Shown: positions 54,034-64,000 of the stretch, one piece after another
How positions within the stretch are numbered: the first letter of the stretch is position 1
Layout of the letters: every line of letters starts with the position of its first letter
Assembly (NCBI GenBank): GCA_963281255.1
Contig: OY725497.1
Span: 2,170,001 to 2,234,000 of the forward strand
Reading direction: 5' to 3'
Length of the DNA: 64,000 bases
Origin: Aphrocallistes beatrix
Taxonomy: Eukaryota; Porifera; Hexactinellida; Sceptrulophora; Aphrocallistidae
Position numbers and translations under genes: made by a program
The notes under the pieces: generated by a model
What the model saw: the letters and a program-made list of their open reading frames with translations, nothing else
What the model was told of the DNA's origin: nothing
Database searches by the model: none

Positions 54034-55632
54034 TATATTTTGAATCTAGTGAATGTGCCAGCTCAGTGATCTGCTCAGATCAGATAGCGGAGATCATTAA
54101 CATATACAACCAACAAAGGAGCAGAATGCCAGACTACTATAAAGTTAGAAACAAATATGTTGTTAACGAGTCGCAATGTTCCAAACTCTTATATGCTGTC
54201 ACAGCTACTTCATCAGATTTATTGAGAGTCGTTTCCAAAGATCGGCTCTTTGATCTACTAGAGGAGATTCATAGAGGGAGGAAAACATCTTGGAAGAGAC
54301 TGGTTGTTTTCAGCTGTAAAACAGATGTTTTCAGGAATTTCTAAAGCAGTTGTCCAAGTAATTCTCAACTCATGTAGCAAATGCCAGCTTCAGAAGTACA
54401 TAAAACAACTGAATAGTACTGTTACAAAGCCAATACGCACTTCTGACTTTGCAACTAGAGGTCAAGTAGATTTAATCGACCTACAAAATACAGCTGAAAT
54501 CAACAGACCCTACAATTTCTTGATGGTATATCAAGATCATCCTACCAAATTTGTTATTCTTCGTCCTGTACGAAATAAGTCAGGTGTGGAGGTTGTAGAC
54601 AATCTAATGGACACCTTTTGTTTGATCGTATCGCTACACATCCTACAAAGTGATAATGGGAAAGAATTTAAAAACATAAATCTCGCAACGATCATTAGAG
54701 AACAATGGCCTGAATATAAAATAGTTCATGGTAAAGAAAGACATCGTCAGTCGTAAGGCTAAGGAGAAAGAATGAACAGAGAGATTAAAAAGGTACAATG
54801 CTCTCTAATGCGCAAATTCAACGATCTATGCTAGGTTAAATATGTTAACAGTACTCAGTACTCAATCAATACTAGTCCGCATTCCACTTTGGAGAATAAC
54901 TACAGAATCATCTTTGGCCGAGAACCAGTCCACGGCCTCGAAGAGTTCAGGATTCCTGATGAAATTGCTGGAGATGTAACTACAGAAGAAGAGATGAATC
55001 AGTAGGTCTTTCATTTCTATTCAAATAAAGTATACTAGGTATATTAATTAATGAAAGTTATACCTCCTTCACAGGTTCCTTGCACATGCTGAAGAGATGA
55101 ATTACGAACCAAATATGATAAACCCTGACCAAGCAATCTCTGAACCTTTGGTTGAATATATTGATGATATCCAAGACACCTTCAACTGCGAATTGTTAAA
55201 CGGTGACATTCAAGGTTCCTACAGAGGAGAAATTAATCAAGAAATTGCAGTCTAATTTAGATCGTAAAATCCAGATACATCAATTGAACTTTCTAACAAC
55301 ACAAGGGGCAGTCACATCACTTGAATATCCTGCTTCCTATATGCCAGATCCTTCTTGATCTTATTCCGTTTCAGATCTAGAAACTGAAAATTCTCCATTA
55401 GACCCTGTTCATTATAGTGAAGCTAGTTGAGCTGTTTGCCAAAAGAGTTGCAGCAATGCTCACCAATGTCCTGGGTGTTAACTCCCTCTCATACTATTTG
55501 TGGTGAACCAGTTGCAGGTTTAGAAGACTTTGGGAGTCCAGTCTGGTGCATGAGTTGTTTTCTAAAACAGAGAGAAGCTACATTCAATCAAGGCCGCATG
55601 ACTGCTAAACGTGGAGATAGATCAACAAATTA
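54034..55632 (+). pseudogene. KRBA2/Ginger-type integrase with zinc-binding C-terminus
   Basis: Overlapping frames give IAEIINIYNQQRSRMPDYYK at the N-terminus, then the zinc-binding segment region (LNSCSKCQLQK) and the catalytic core GQVDLIDLQ (first D). FLMVYQDHPTKFVILRPV, LQSDNGKEFKN (second D) and YKIVHGKERHRQSQ follow. The region after 54755 has stops but keeps NTSPHSTLENNYRIIFGREP. The end frames hold HTICGEPVAGLEDFGSPVWC and a preceding CQKS..NAHQCPGC, the Cys/His tail seen in KRBA2/SCAND3-like integrases. Such integrases insert DNA with an RNase H fold. Several stops and shifts make this copy inactive, and the first zinc ligand region is rearranged between frames. Confidence 0.82.
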
Positions 55633-55735
55633 AGAGAATGGAGAAGCAGTCTGTTAAGAAGGCCATAACCCTTGCAATAGGCCATTTTATCCTAACAAAT
55701 GACAACTTCAAAATTCTAACAAATGACGCTACCCT

Positions 55736-56214
55736 AAATGTTTAGTATGAGTGTCTCCTCAATTTTATGCTAACGTCATCGTAATGACGCCGTGTTGAAT
55801 GAGCAAACAATGGCAAAAAAGACATTTTAATTGAATCAGCTTGAAAATAATATTCACAATGTATATTAATAATATTTAAGCCCTATAAAAATTTCAACGT
55901 ATTTTGATGTCTATCGAATAACTATTCATCTTCAAAAATATTGCCGTGTCATCATTTTCTAAAATATTCATAGTCTAATATTTCAAGAATAAGAAGAGAT
56001 AGAAGTGAAAATATAATTCGTAAAATGTTAAATATGGTTGGCTCGACAATGCTAATTTTATTATCTTGATGTCATAATGAGTCAGCAAAAAACCTTACTC
56101 GGGATACATTGGCTTAATAACATGAGTATTCCCACAAAGGTTTGAAAGCATACTCCCTTCCCATTGGTCAGTTTTTTTCTTTTACCATAGCAAGCATTCT
56201 CCATAAGTAATACT
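55736..56214. other. Unassigned AT-rich sequence
   Basis: Nothing recognisable. Confidence 0.5.
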
Positions 56215-56966
56215 TTGGGCAATCAATTAGTTCCAGGAATGACTCTGCATATCTAAATGTATTAGAGATAGGCTATATCCATTTAATTCATTGAACTCAT
56301 TGAATACTTGTCTCCTGATTCGTATATAGGTTTGTTTAGCTCTTGAAAATTTTGCGGTTACCCAACTCCATATATAGACCTCAGTTTTGGGCACTTAATA
56401 AAATAGATTATGCTGTTTTGTTCATCAATATCGCTGTTATCATCAATTCTACAGCAAAATAAATTATCGCAATGAATTCTACATAGAAAATAACCTATAC
56501 ATTGATTTTTTCAGCGACATATCTTTTTTACCTAGCGAAGCAATATCAATTTCTTTAAGATCACGGGCTCTATTTGCCACATTTTGAGTGGTGAAAAGTG
56601 GTTAAAATCCCATAAGTGACACTATTCGAATTTGTCTAAATGGATTTAAATGACTAGTTCCCGTTCGATTAATCCCATCGGTTCTTACATATCTGACTAA
56701 AACTTTACTCTTAATAATTCCTAGAACTATATATATAAAACATAAATACAATGATTTTCAATGGTAAAACGGGAATTAGCATCAAGTGCGCAAAACTGAG
56801 GTCTATAAATAGAGTTGAGTAACAGCAAAAAAATCAGAACAGAACAAGTCTATATACGAATCAGGAGCAAAGGCTTCAATAAGTTGAATGGATTAAAATG
56901 ATATAGCCGATCTCTATTACATTTATATATAGAGAGTCATTCCTGGAACTTATTGAATGTGCTAAA
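56215..56966. mobile_element. Mariner-type foldback downstream of TOR
   Basis: Arms of about 190 bp (56215-56400 and 56765-56966) are imperfect reverse complements. The ends TTGGGCAATCAATTAGTTCC and CTTATTGAATGTGCTAAA resemble the end of the mariner at 14076. Only about 155 bp separate it from the TOR stop codon, so it may lie in or next to the TOR 3' UTR. Confidence 0.8.
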
Positions 56967-57061
56967 TAGTATAAAATATAGTTATATTTGTAAAGAAAAG
57001 TATTAATACAAAGAACAATTAATTGGTATGAACAGTACTAAATATATAGAATATCTCTGTT

Positions 57062-57120
57062 TAAAATGTAAGAGAAAAAGAATAAAAACTATCAAAATTT
57101 ATAGAGAAAAAGAATAAAAA
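57062..57120. repeat. Short tandem duplication after the TOR stop
   Basis: AGAGAAAAAGAATAAAAACT occurs twice, 39 bp apart, ending at the TOR stop codon. This would be the start of the TOR 3' UTR. Confidence 0.8.
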
Positions 57121-60100
57121 CTACCAAAATGGACACCAACCTATATAACATTGACAAAGATTTTCGTGCGATGTTGCTTGGTTAATCAAAAGTTGGACTT
57201 GTTCTTCAACAGAAAGACCTATTTGACATGAGAAATCAAATCCATAAAGTTTATCTTTAATTCGGGATTTAATTTCTAATGCTTTTTCATTCAATTCAAC
57301 CTTTGGAATGTCTGTGTTATCTTCAAAAACAGAAATCTGATTGAATATATTTAAAGGTTTCTTAGGGAGTAAATTTATTTCATCCTTACCCTGCTGATCT
57401 GAAGTTAACGTTGGTATAGTAGTAGGAGCTTTTTTAGACAAATTTCCTTTTTGATTTGATGTGTCGACTAATCTCCAAGAAATGAGTGGGTCATATACAA
57501 ATGCTTCTAACACGGCCATTACACTATCTCTGCTATGTCTTAAAACGCCCATAACATTAATGCATGTATGTTTGAAAGTGCCATCAATGCCAGTTACTTC
57601 CATTGCTTTGACAAGCATGCGGGTTAATCTAAAAGGAATTTTCTCAGGAAATTTTTCGCGAGTCATTGCTACTTCAAAACAATCGCCAAAATCAATATGT
57701 AAAACTCTTCCACTGAACCTGTCAATCATTAAATTAGACGGATGACGATCGCCGAGACCCAAAATATAGCCAACCATAGACATCACCGCTAAGGAACGCG
57801 TATATTTAGTCCTTCTTGTGAACCATACTTCTGAACTTGGGCTTTTGAGCCACATTATATTCGATAGATCTTCCCCATTTCTTTCATCTAGAGCTCGTTC
57901 AAAAACTTCTACTTTCTGCAGTAAAGGTAAACATTCATAGTCTGGTGAGTATTTCAACATTAGACGATGTTCGATGTTCAAAACAACGCTTCTTCTATCA
58001 CGAAAATCTCTAATCAGAGCATGCATTGTATCACAGTTTGGAACCCAACCGATTAGTCCGGAATTCGGGGATAAAGGAATTACAGAATATCTCTGAATAA
58101 ATAACTCTTTCTTAAAGGTTTCTGTGTCATTCAATAATAATGTATTTACTAGCCCAAATAATTGCATGACACGTGCGTCTTGTCTTAGATCTTCGTGCCC
58201 TTTGAGCAAAAATTGGAAATCCTTACCATTGCTACCTCTAAGACTAAGTTTTCTTGGTCGCTGTTTAGAAGGAATTACTTGAAGAGTTCGAGAAAATTCC
58301 TGTACATATATAATCTCATTTCCAGGCTGGTAGGTTCCTGGAACCGGTAGAACCATATCACGCTGTTCGAATAATTTATTTGAGACACTCTTAAGTTCTA
58401 AAGTGACTAAAAGAGGCAATTGTTTACTAATACGTTTAAATACATGAAAATACAATTCCCATGCCTGCGTTAAATCTTTAATTGATTGTGTACTTTGGTA
58501 TTTTTTACACCAATCCTGTGCATCAGACAAATCTCTTCCATAGGCTTGACTAAAAGACATTTCATTTAATGTTTGAGGACCATGCTCCAACATTGCATGC
58601 AAAGGTTCAAGTACATTTAACATTCCTACAACATTCTTATCAGCAAAATAAAGTCTCGAAGCTTCTTCCAAACCTTCATGCCATTGTTCATGCCAAAGAA
58701 TAGCAACTCGAATAAGTTCTTCTGAAACGAGAATGGCTTGCAAGGCTAATTCGTATTTTGTATCAGATACTATATTTAGAACAGCTCTAGCAGCCTCAGC
58801 ACGATTAATAATATTGGATTTGGACGCTACAGTGATAGGAAATACTAAAGCTTGAGGATGCTCCCTACTCAAATCTACAAGAAGATTATGAATTAATTTC
58901 CTTACATTTTGAATTGGTGAGTCTATTCGTGCTATTAACTGCGGTATAACCTGCAACCATGTGTCGATCGAAACTGTCCGGATTCCTTGCGCAAGTGTTT
59001 CAAATATATCGTCTCGACCGGCATGAGTAAACCAGAGAGTGAGAAGACGTAATGAATCTTGAAGGGAATTCTTCGAGAGTGAAATTGATTTTAAAAAACC
59101 ATCTATTGCATTCTTTACATATTCAAAGTTATTAGAAGAAATATGAGAGGGATTGAGAGAAGAATTTTGCAAATTTGAAAATGAGGAATTAGCATCAATG
59201 ACAATCAATTGATTTCCAAGTTCAAAATTAAATATTGCCCAAGCATGCCAAGCTTTATAAGAAACTGAATTGTACTCTGTGGAGGATTTAAGATATGCTA
59301 GAATATTACTCACCGTTGTTGTACTAGTTGGATCTTGGAGCGTTTTGCAAAGGTCCCAGTTCCAAATCCCAAGATGGAGAAAACATTTTGCTAATAACTT
59401 TGAATTATTTAGATAAGTGCCAGTGGCTTTGGAGTTTTCAATAGCAAGAAGCCTTTTAGTAAACTTAAACATGTCTTCCAATATTCGTTGTTTATTAGAT
59501 GAACCTTCAAATTCAGGAACAATGTTCCATTTAAACTTGATAAATGCATATTCAACATTAGGATCAATACCTTCATTCTCAATTTGATCGGCCCCAAGAT
59601 TAATTAAAGTTTCACGAGCACGCCTTATTCTTTTACTTTTTTTACACAAGCTAGCATATTTAATCCAAGATCTAGTGTCCTGGGATGGTTTAACAACCAA
59701 AGACCGAACTAATAAAATTTTTTGCCAGTCATCAACATTGTAATTACACCCTTGTAACCGATTCCACCATGTCTCAACCATATCATTAAATTTAGAAGGA
59801 GATGAATCTATTTTTAAATCAATAACTTCTTCCAACTCAGACAAATTCTGCACTAGTACCATTGCATTATACGCACGAGTATAGCTATCCCCAACAAGGA
59901 CACTCAATTCAGGATCTAGTAATTCTCTTGCTTGCTGAATATATTTTCTAGAAACGTCAAAATCTTCAGAATGAATTGCCATAACAGCCCGATAAAAAGC
60001 TCCATTGTAAGAGTATGATGGAATGAGTTCGATAAAGTCGTTCAATTTTTCCCATTTGTTCAGTCCCCATGCAGCTGAACATGCAATCTGTGAAATGATT

Positions 60101-63100
60101 CGTTTGTTCTGTTGGCTAGCTTTTGTCCAATTATCCAAAGTACAGTCATACAGTTCTTCCCATTCACCCAGAGCATCTAGACAACGGAGTTTTCCAATGG
60201 TTACATGGATACTTTCATTTCCCATATACTGGTAGTTTCTGTATATATCCAAAGCTTGATCCCAACATTGTAAACTCTCGTACCATTTTGCATCTTCAAC
60301 AATACCTTGATTTTTTTTTGAATGCTCAAGAACTCCAAAAGATGCTTCAGGAACTTGTAATTTGTTATTAAGGTCGATAAGACTTTCCAAAAGTTCTTTA
60401 CTGATAGATTTATGTTTAAATTCCTTTTCTTTATACCTTAAAGCTTTTGTATATGCCCTTGATTGATATGCACAATCACAAAGTAATACATTATCGAGTG
60501 GAATAGTAATAATATCCTCTAAATGTTCAATAAATTCTACAAGATTTAAAATAATCTGGACTATTTCGGGGCATTTGCTGCTTTGGAGGGCCTTTTCGAG
60601 GCTGGTAATAAGATTCGCTTTATTTGATAAAGGTAGATTCGACCAGCAACTAACAAATGTTGCATTAAAAATCTCTCTAGCAAGTATATTATAAGAAGTA
60701 CAAATTTGACTTAGGGCTCTGATTGCTTTATCAGGGGTTTCTTGAACTAACTGTAAACTAAGTCTCCTTAACCATTCGGTCCAAGCCTCAACACCTACAT
60801 TATCGTTCGTGTTCCATGCTTTGCTTAAGCTGAGGACATTCATGTAGGAATCCTTTAAATTTAAAGTAGTCTTGTGCTGAGGAGAATATAAATTTTTATT
60901 TTCTATTTCACTAAGTGCATGCTGAAGAAAATTAACTTCATTTGAATGCTTAATGCTCCAAGTCTGTTTCTCTTCTGCAATTTGTTGAATTAGAAAATTG
61001 TATTTCGGACTAAATATCCCGAATCTTTCAAAAACAGCATTGACTAAAGGAATAAATATCTCAAAACTACGACCTAATTCAGGAATAATATTTATTAAAA
61101 CTTCCAGGGCTTCAGATCTGACTTCTTCTTTAGATTCGATCGTTCTAACTAAAGCATGGACAATGGGAGAAACAAAATCATTAAAGTCAATGCAGGAACT
61201 TAAATTTTTAATTGCATCTAAAGCTTCTCTTATTACCTCAATAGTTGAATCATTCTTTTCTAATAGTTCGATAACAGGTGGCAAAAGCATGTGGAGAAAA
61301 TCATCAATATTTGGTCCACATGCCTGAAGAGCCTTCAAAATTTCTATAGTACTTTGTTTGCCAAGAGAATTATCTTCAAGCAATACTTCTAATATTTGCT
61401 GAACTAGTTGAGGAAGAAAATTTCGGAACTCAGAACCTAATGTGGTAATTAACTGCTTAATCAATTCAATCAGCACTTTCTGATTAACTTCTGAATTCCA
61501 AGATTTTTTGATCAATTCAAATATTTTTGACATGTAATCTTTTGCTTGTGGTCCAGAAATAGCAATTATTTTTTTTAACTGCGAAAAAAGAGTTGTTTTG
61601 ATTTTAGAATCAGAATTTAATTCAATAACTGGTAGTATTGTTGGTAAAATCAATTTGATATAATGCGGAGCTTTATCACCAAGGTATTCCAAAATTATAG
61701 GAAGAGACATCGCAGCTTCAGGATGCATTGCCGAAAGTGAACTATCATTTAATATCCGTAGAAGACATTTTATCGCAACTTGGGGGTAAAAGTCTTCCAA
61801 CAATCCACTGGATGTTGACACCCAAATCTCGCTTGTTATATTACCAGTAGTGTTTTCATGGACTTCCATGCTTCCGGTACTAAATTTTCCATCATCGCCA
61901 ATATTCTGAATATCTTTTCTCAAATGAAATGCAAGATATTTCTGGGGGTCAAGAGCACCCAGAAGCCCTAGGACACGAATACACTGCAGTCTTATTGACT
62001 GATCAACTTCTACTTTCAAAAAGTTATATAATATATTCATCATTTGGGGACGCTCATCTTTTGAATCCAGAACGTAGTGTGTATGTTCTAGTAACTCTCC
62101 GATTGCCCATAAGGTTAAGAGAGTTTTATCGGTAGAAATAGAAGAGGCATCGTGTATACTATCACGTAGGATCAGTATAATATTCGCTGAATAAGATTTC
62201 ATATCTGATTGTGATACTTTTGCTTGCATAGCAATTGCTTGTAGAACGCTCATTAATACACCGATTGGAATAGTGGGCTGGGTTAATTTTGGAATTAGTG
62301 AATCAAGAATAGGTTCAAAATAAGGTTTAACAAGAACTGGAGTATGTGTTATCAAACAAGCAAGTAACTGCGCACTCTGCTCTTGTAAATGAGATATATT
62401 AGTTAAACGAAGATCGTCAAGTAATTGAACAAGGGTTTTCCGTAAGGAGGGTAATAAGTATGCTGGATTATATACGTTCAACCTCCCTAAGATACACAAT
62501 ACCTGTAACTTGATTTTAAAGAATTCGTCTTGAAAAGCAGCAAAAAGTTTTTCAAGATTCTCTGCTTGTGCAAGGTGTCCATCAAATTTCGTTGAGAGAG
62601 CACAAAATACACATAAGCGTACTGACTTATCTTGGTCGGTAACCCCAACTTTTAACAATAAATTTAAAATTTCAGAAACATTTTGGGTTGCAGCTTGTTG
62701 ATTAGGGGCTGGTATCAGCATTGAAGATGCCAAGATAGGTGAAGGAATTGTTTGTTCTAACAAATTGCAACATGTTTCAATTGTTTGAATACGAATTTTC
62801 TTTTCACTATGTTTTAGAAATGTGGTAGCGATAATTTTTAAATAAAATGCAATTCCCATTAAATCATTAAACTCGAAGTCAGACAGGGTTTTTAAAGACA
62901 GAACTATTTCGCTAATATTGTTTGCAGTTTGACCTGGAGTGTAGTGAAGCTCTAAAGAGGATGTGCCTCTTTGAATTCCTGGGTGATGTATAGGTTTATG
63001 AACTAGAATTAGGAATAAATACTGTAATAGATGCTGCTGAATAGATTTTTTTAGTTTTAAATCAGTCTCAGTAATATCTTTTAGAACCTGTATCAAACCA

Positions 63101-63999
63101 GAACTAAGCCGAATACTCATATTTTCTAGTTGTTCAATGAGAAGTTTTTTATATGAATCTAGTCCAGTGATTTTCGAGCGAAGGAGATATGAAATACAGT
63201 TATAAACTGCAGGGTCAATTTCTCGATACTTTTTAGTTGTTTCTGGTGATATTTTTGACCAAACAGCATCTATAGTACTTTTAAGAAAAGTTTTAGGCAG
63301 CTTTATACTATCTCTGAGTGCAAGAATTAAAAGCCCCAACGCATTGAAAGATTCTGAAGCACGATCCTTATCATTTGTTAGTAAAATTAAGTAATCTGTT
63401 GCTTGCTGAATATGATTTAGAGCAAAAGTTTGTGGATCGAAAAGAGCCAACCAAGGTAAAATATTGATTATTGCTGCAGAAAGAATCAGTGATTTATTTG
63501 AAAATGTTTTAAAAACAACAGAACAAATGCTGGAATATGATTTGGAAATGAAACTTTTGCACCTCTCAGAATATGGGTGAGCGTGCATAATATTACTCCT
63601 ATAGGAAACATGAAGACTCTCAAGCAAAGTGGTATAACTATAAGTAGGAGACTGGACATAATCGTTTCCAAGGAAGTCCAAATTAATATCAGATGAATAA
63701 AAAGGTGCAAACGTGTCCATTTGGGATGGTAGAGCTGAAATACGAAGCAATTCAGTAACCACCAAAATATAACAATGAGTCCTGTCATCTCGAAGAAACC
63801 TATCCTTGGGGTTTACATTATCAAGTGAGTCCTGTGCATTTTTATATAGAGATTTCCAAGGTGGGGAAGTAGAGGAATCTACTTCTTTTGTAGCAGTATG
63901 GCGGAGACACGCTTTAAGAGCAGAAATGGCAATTTCTCTAATAATTGGTTTATTATCAATTATGCAGGAGAATGAAATATCATAAAAGTCTTCTAATTT
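57121..63999 (-). CDS. TOR: Serine/threonine kinase TOR (partial, 5' end beyond window)
   Basis: TOR is the PIKK-family kinase of TORC1 and TORC2, linking nutrient and growth signals to translation, growth and autophagy. The frame is open for 2,292 codons from the window edge to TAG at 57121-57123, with no intron. Residue 1 here is not the start: upstream sequence still matches TOR (REIAISALKACL; RDDRTH), and I estimate about 200 N-terminal residues lie outside. Order: HEAT repeats to about 1100, FAT to about 1650, FRB 1766-1857 (EEASRLYF; LTQAWELYFHVF), kinase with catalytic GLGDRHPSN (2081-2089) and HIDFGDCFE (DFG 2103-2105), FATC ending in the canonical GWCPFW. The rapamycin-contacting Ser and Trp of FRB are kept; the human Tyr2105 position is Phe. 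One oddity: RQDARVMQ replaces the nearly invariant RQDERVMQ. AT-rich codon use matches the region. Confidence 0.98.
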   Translation of the reverse strand, partial: KLEDFYDISFSCIIDNKPIIREIAISALKACLRHTATKEVDSSTSPPWKSLYKNAQDSLDNVNPKDRFLRDDRTHCYILVVTELLRISALPSQMDTFAPFYSSDINLDFLGNDYVQSPTYSYTTLLESLHVSYRSNIMHAHPYSERCKSFISKSYSSICSVVFKTFSNKSLILSAAIINILPWLALFDPQTFALNHIQQATDYLILLTNDKDRASESFNALGLLILALRDSIKLPKTFLKSTIDAVWSKISPETTKKYREIDPAVYNCISYLLRSKITGLDSYKKLLIEQLENMSIRLSSGLIQVLKDITETDLKLKKSIQQHLLQYLFLILVHKPIHHPGIQRGTSSLELHYTPGQTANNISEIVLSLKTLSDFEFNDLMGIAFYLKIIATTFLKHSEKKIRIQTIETCCNLLEQTIPSPILASSMLIPAPNQQAATQNVSEILNLLLKVGVTDQDKSVRLCVFCALSTKFDGHLAQAENLEKLFAAFQDEFFKIKLQVLCILGRLNVYNPAYLLPSLRKTLVQLLDDLRLTNISHLQEQSAQLLACLITHTPVLVKPYFEPILDSLIPKLTQPTIPIGVLMSVLQAIAMQAKVSQSDMKSYSANIILILRDSIHDASSISTDKTLLTLWAIGELLEHTHYVLDSKDERPQMMNILYNFLKVEVDQSIRLQCIRVLGLLGALDPQKYLAFHLRKDIQNIGDDGKFSTGSMEVHENTTGNITSEIWVSTSSGLLEDFYPQVAIKCLLRILNDSSLSAMHPEAAMSLPIILEYLGDKAPHYIKLILPTILPVIELNSDSKIKTTLFSQLKKIIAISGPQAKDYMSKIFELIKKSWNSEVNQKVLIELIKQLITTLGSEFRNFLPQLVQQILEVLLEDNSLGKQSTIEILKALQACGPNIDDFLHMLLPPVIELLEKNDSTIEVIREALDAIKNLSSCIDFNDFVSPIVHALVRTIESKEEVRSEALEVLINIIPELGRSFEIFIPLVNAVFERFGIFSPKYNFLIQQIAEEKQTWSIKHSNEVNFLQHALSEIENKNLYSPQHKTTLNLKDSYMNVLSLSKAWNTNDNVGVEAWTEWLRRLSLQLVQETPDKAIRALSQICTSYNILAREIFNATFVSCWSNLPLSNKANLITSLEKALQSSKCPEIVQIILNLVEFIEHLEDIITIPLDNVLLCDCAYQSRAYTKALRYKEKEFKHKSISKELLESLIDLNNKLQVPEASFGVLEHSKKNQGIVEDAKWYESLQCWDQALDIYRNYQYMGNESIHVTIGKLRCLDALGEWEELYDCTLDNWTKASQQNKRIISQIACSAAWGLNKWEKLNDFIELIPSYSYNGAFYRAVMAIHSEDFDVSRKYIQQARELLDPELSVLVGDSYTRAYNAMVLVQNLSELEEVIDLKIDSSPSKFNDMVETWWNRLQGCNYNVDDWQKILLVRSLVVKPSQDTRSWIKYASLCKKSKRIRRARETLINLGADQIENEGIDPNVEYAFIKFKWNIVPEFEGSSNKQRILEDMFKFTKRLLAIENSKATGTYLNNSKLLAKCFLHLGIWNWDLCKTLQDPTSTTTVSNILAYLKSSTEYNSVSYKAWHAWAIFNFELGNQLIVIDANSSFSNLQNSSLNPSHISSNNFEYVKNAIDGFLKSISLSKNSLQDSLRLLTLWFTHAGRDDIFETLAQGIRTVSIDTWLQVIPQLIARIDSPIQNVRKLIHNLLVDLSREHPQALVFPITVASKSNIINRAEAARAVLNIVSDTKYELALQAILVSEELIRVAILWHEQWHEGLEEASRLYFADKNVVGMLNVLEPLHAMLEHGPQTLNEMSFSQAYGRDLSDAQDWCKKYQSTQSIKDLTQAWELYFHVFKRISKQLPLLVTLELKSVSNKLFEQRDMVLPVPGTYQPGNEIIYVQEFSRTLQVIPSKQRPRKLSLRGSNGKDFQFLLKGHEDLRQDARVMQLFGLVNTLLLNDTETFKKELFIQRYSVIPLSPNSGLIGWVPNCDTMHALIRDFRDRRSVVLNIEHRLMLKYSPDYECLPLLQKVEVFERALDERNGEDLSNIMWLKSPSSEVWFTRRTKYTRSLAVMSMVGYILGLGDRHPSNLMIDRFSGRVLHIDFGDCFEVAMTREKFPEKIPFRLTRMLVKAMEVTGIDGTFKHTCINVMGVLRHSRDSVMAVLEAFVYDPLISWRLVDTSNQKGNLSKKAPTTIPTLTSDQQGKDEINLLPKKPLNIFNQISVFEDNTDIPKVELNEKALEIKSRIKDKLYGFDFSCQIGLSVEEQVQLLINQATSHENLCQCYIGWCPFW

Positions 64000-64000
64000 A

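Larger units (their letters stand above)
51983..55735 (+). mobile_element. Ginger/KRBA2-type integrase element, decayed
   Basis: The left end TGCATCTGTTAGAATTTTGT, then CATTTGTTA, and the right end with CTAACAAATGAC, CAAAATTCTAACAAATGACG are inverted and resemble the ends of 29144-30244 (TTGTCAGAAT). An integrase with a C-terminal zinc-binding tail lies inside. A pogo-like element and a Helitron-like copy are nested. Exact outer bases are uncertain and no target duplication was identified. Confidence 0.6.

Noticed and set aside
57461..62135. Plus-strand ORFs inside TOR
   Set aside because: They are antisense shadows of the TOR frame.
57121..63765. TOR starting at the triplet at 63765-63763
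   Set aside because: That triplet is TTG inside a longer open frame. Upstream codons to the window edge still match TOR, so the true start lies outside.

Overview
This is a 64-kb piece of an animal nuclear genome, AT-rich (roughly two thirds A+T by eye) and packed with transposable elements. The animal assignment rests on the one clear host gene, the kinase TOR, whose FRB, kinase and FATC regions read like metazoan TOR. It lies on the minus strand at the right end and runs off the window. Its last 2,292 codons are uninterrupted by introns, so the genome may be intron-poor or the locus may have lost introns. I cannot name the species; an invertebrate is the best guess. I saw no rRNA, tRNA or CRISPR array.

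Layout. 1-10 kb: dispersed repeats, then a nested cluster in which one Helitron-like copy is split first by a P-like (THAP) transposon (3096-5652) and 11 bp further on by a GC-rich, internally deleted Ty3/gypsy retrotransposon (5664-8567, 4-bp target duplication CTAC). 10.6-14 kb: a larger decayed P-like element with THAP, RNase H-like and Cys-rich CXC regions and long inverted arms. 14-16 kb: a mariner broken by one stop and truncated against a Mutator-type transposase fragment, then a Helitron-like copy. 17-20 kb: nested MITEs. 21-26.6 kb: TTAA-flanked non-coding elements. 26.7-33 kb: PHD-finger remnants, pogo-like and hAT MITEs, a non-autonomous element with a 31-bp minisatellite, and a Mutator-like relic ending in a PHD finger. 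33-39.5 kb: dispersed repeats, hAT remnants (hATC piece; ZBED5-like on the minus strand) and a 22-bp minisatellite. 39.5-42 kb: a Harbinger element with a foldback MITE between transposase and accessory ORF. 42.5-48.5 kb: another TTAA-element copy, two Helitron-like copies, a Tc1 relic and an element with opposed repeat arrays and a 9-bp target duplication. 48.5-52 kb: a second P-like element inserted into a MITE whose uninterrupted relative lies nearby. 52-55.7 kb: a Ginger/KRBA2-type integrase element, itself carrying nested insertions. 56.2-57 kb: a mariner-type foldback just downstream of TOR. 57.1-64 kb: TOR.

Functionally only TOR looks like a working host gene. The other coding regions are transposase, integrase or reverse-transcriptase relics with stops, frameshifts or deletions. 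The nesting and the matched empty sites give an unusually readable relative chronology of transposition.
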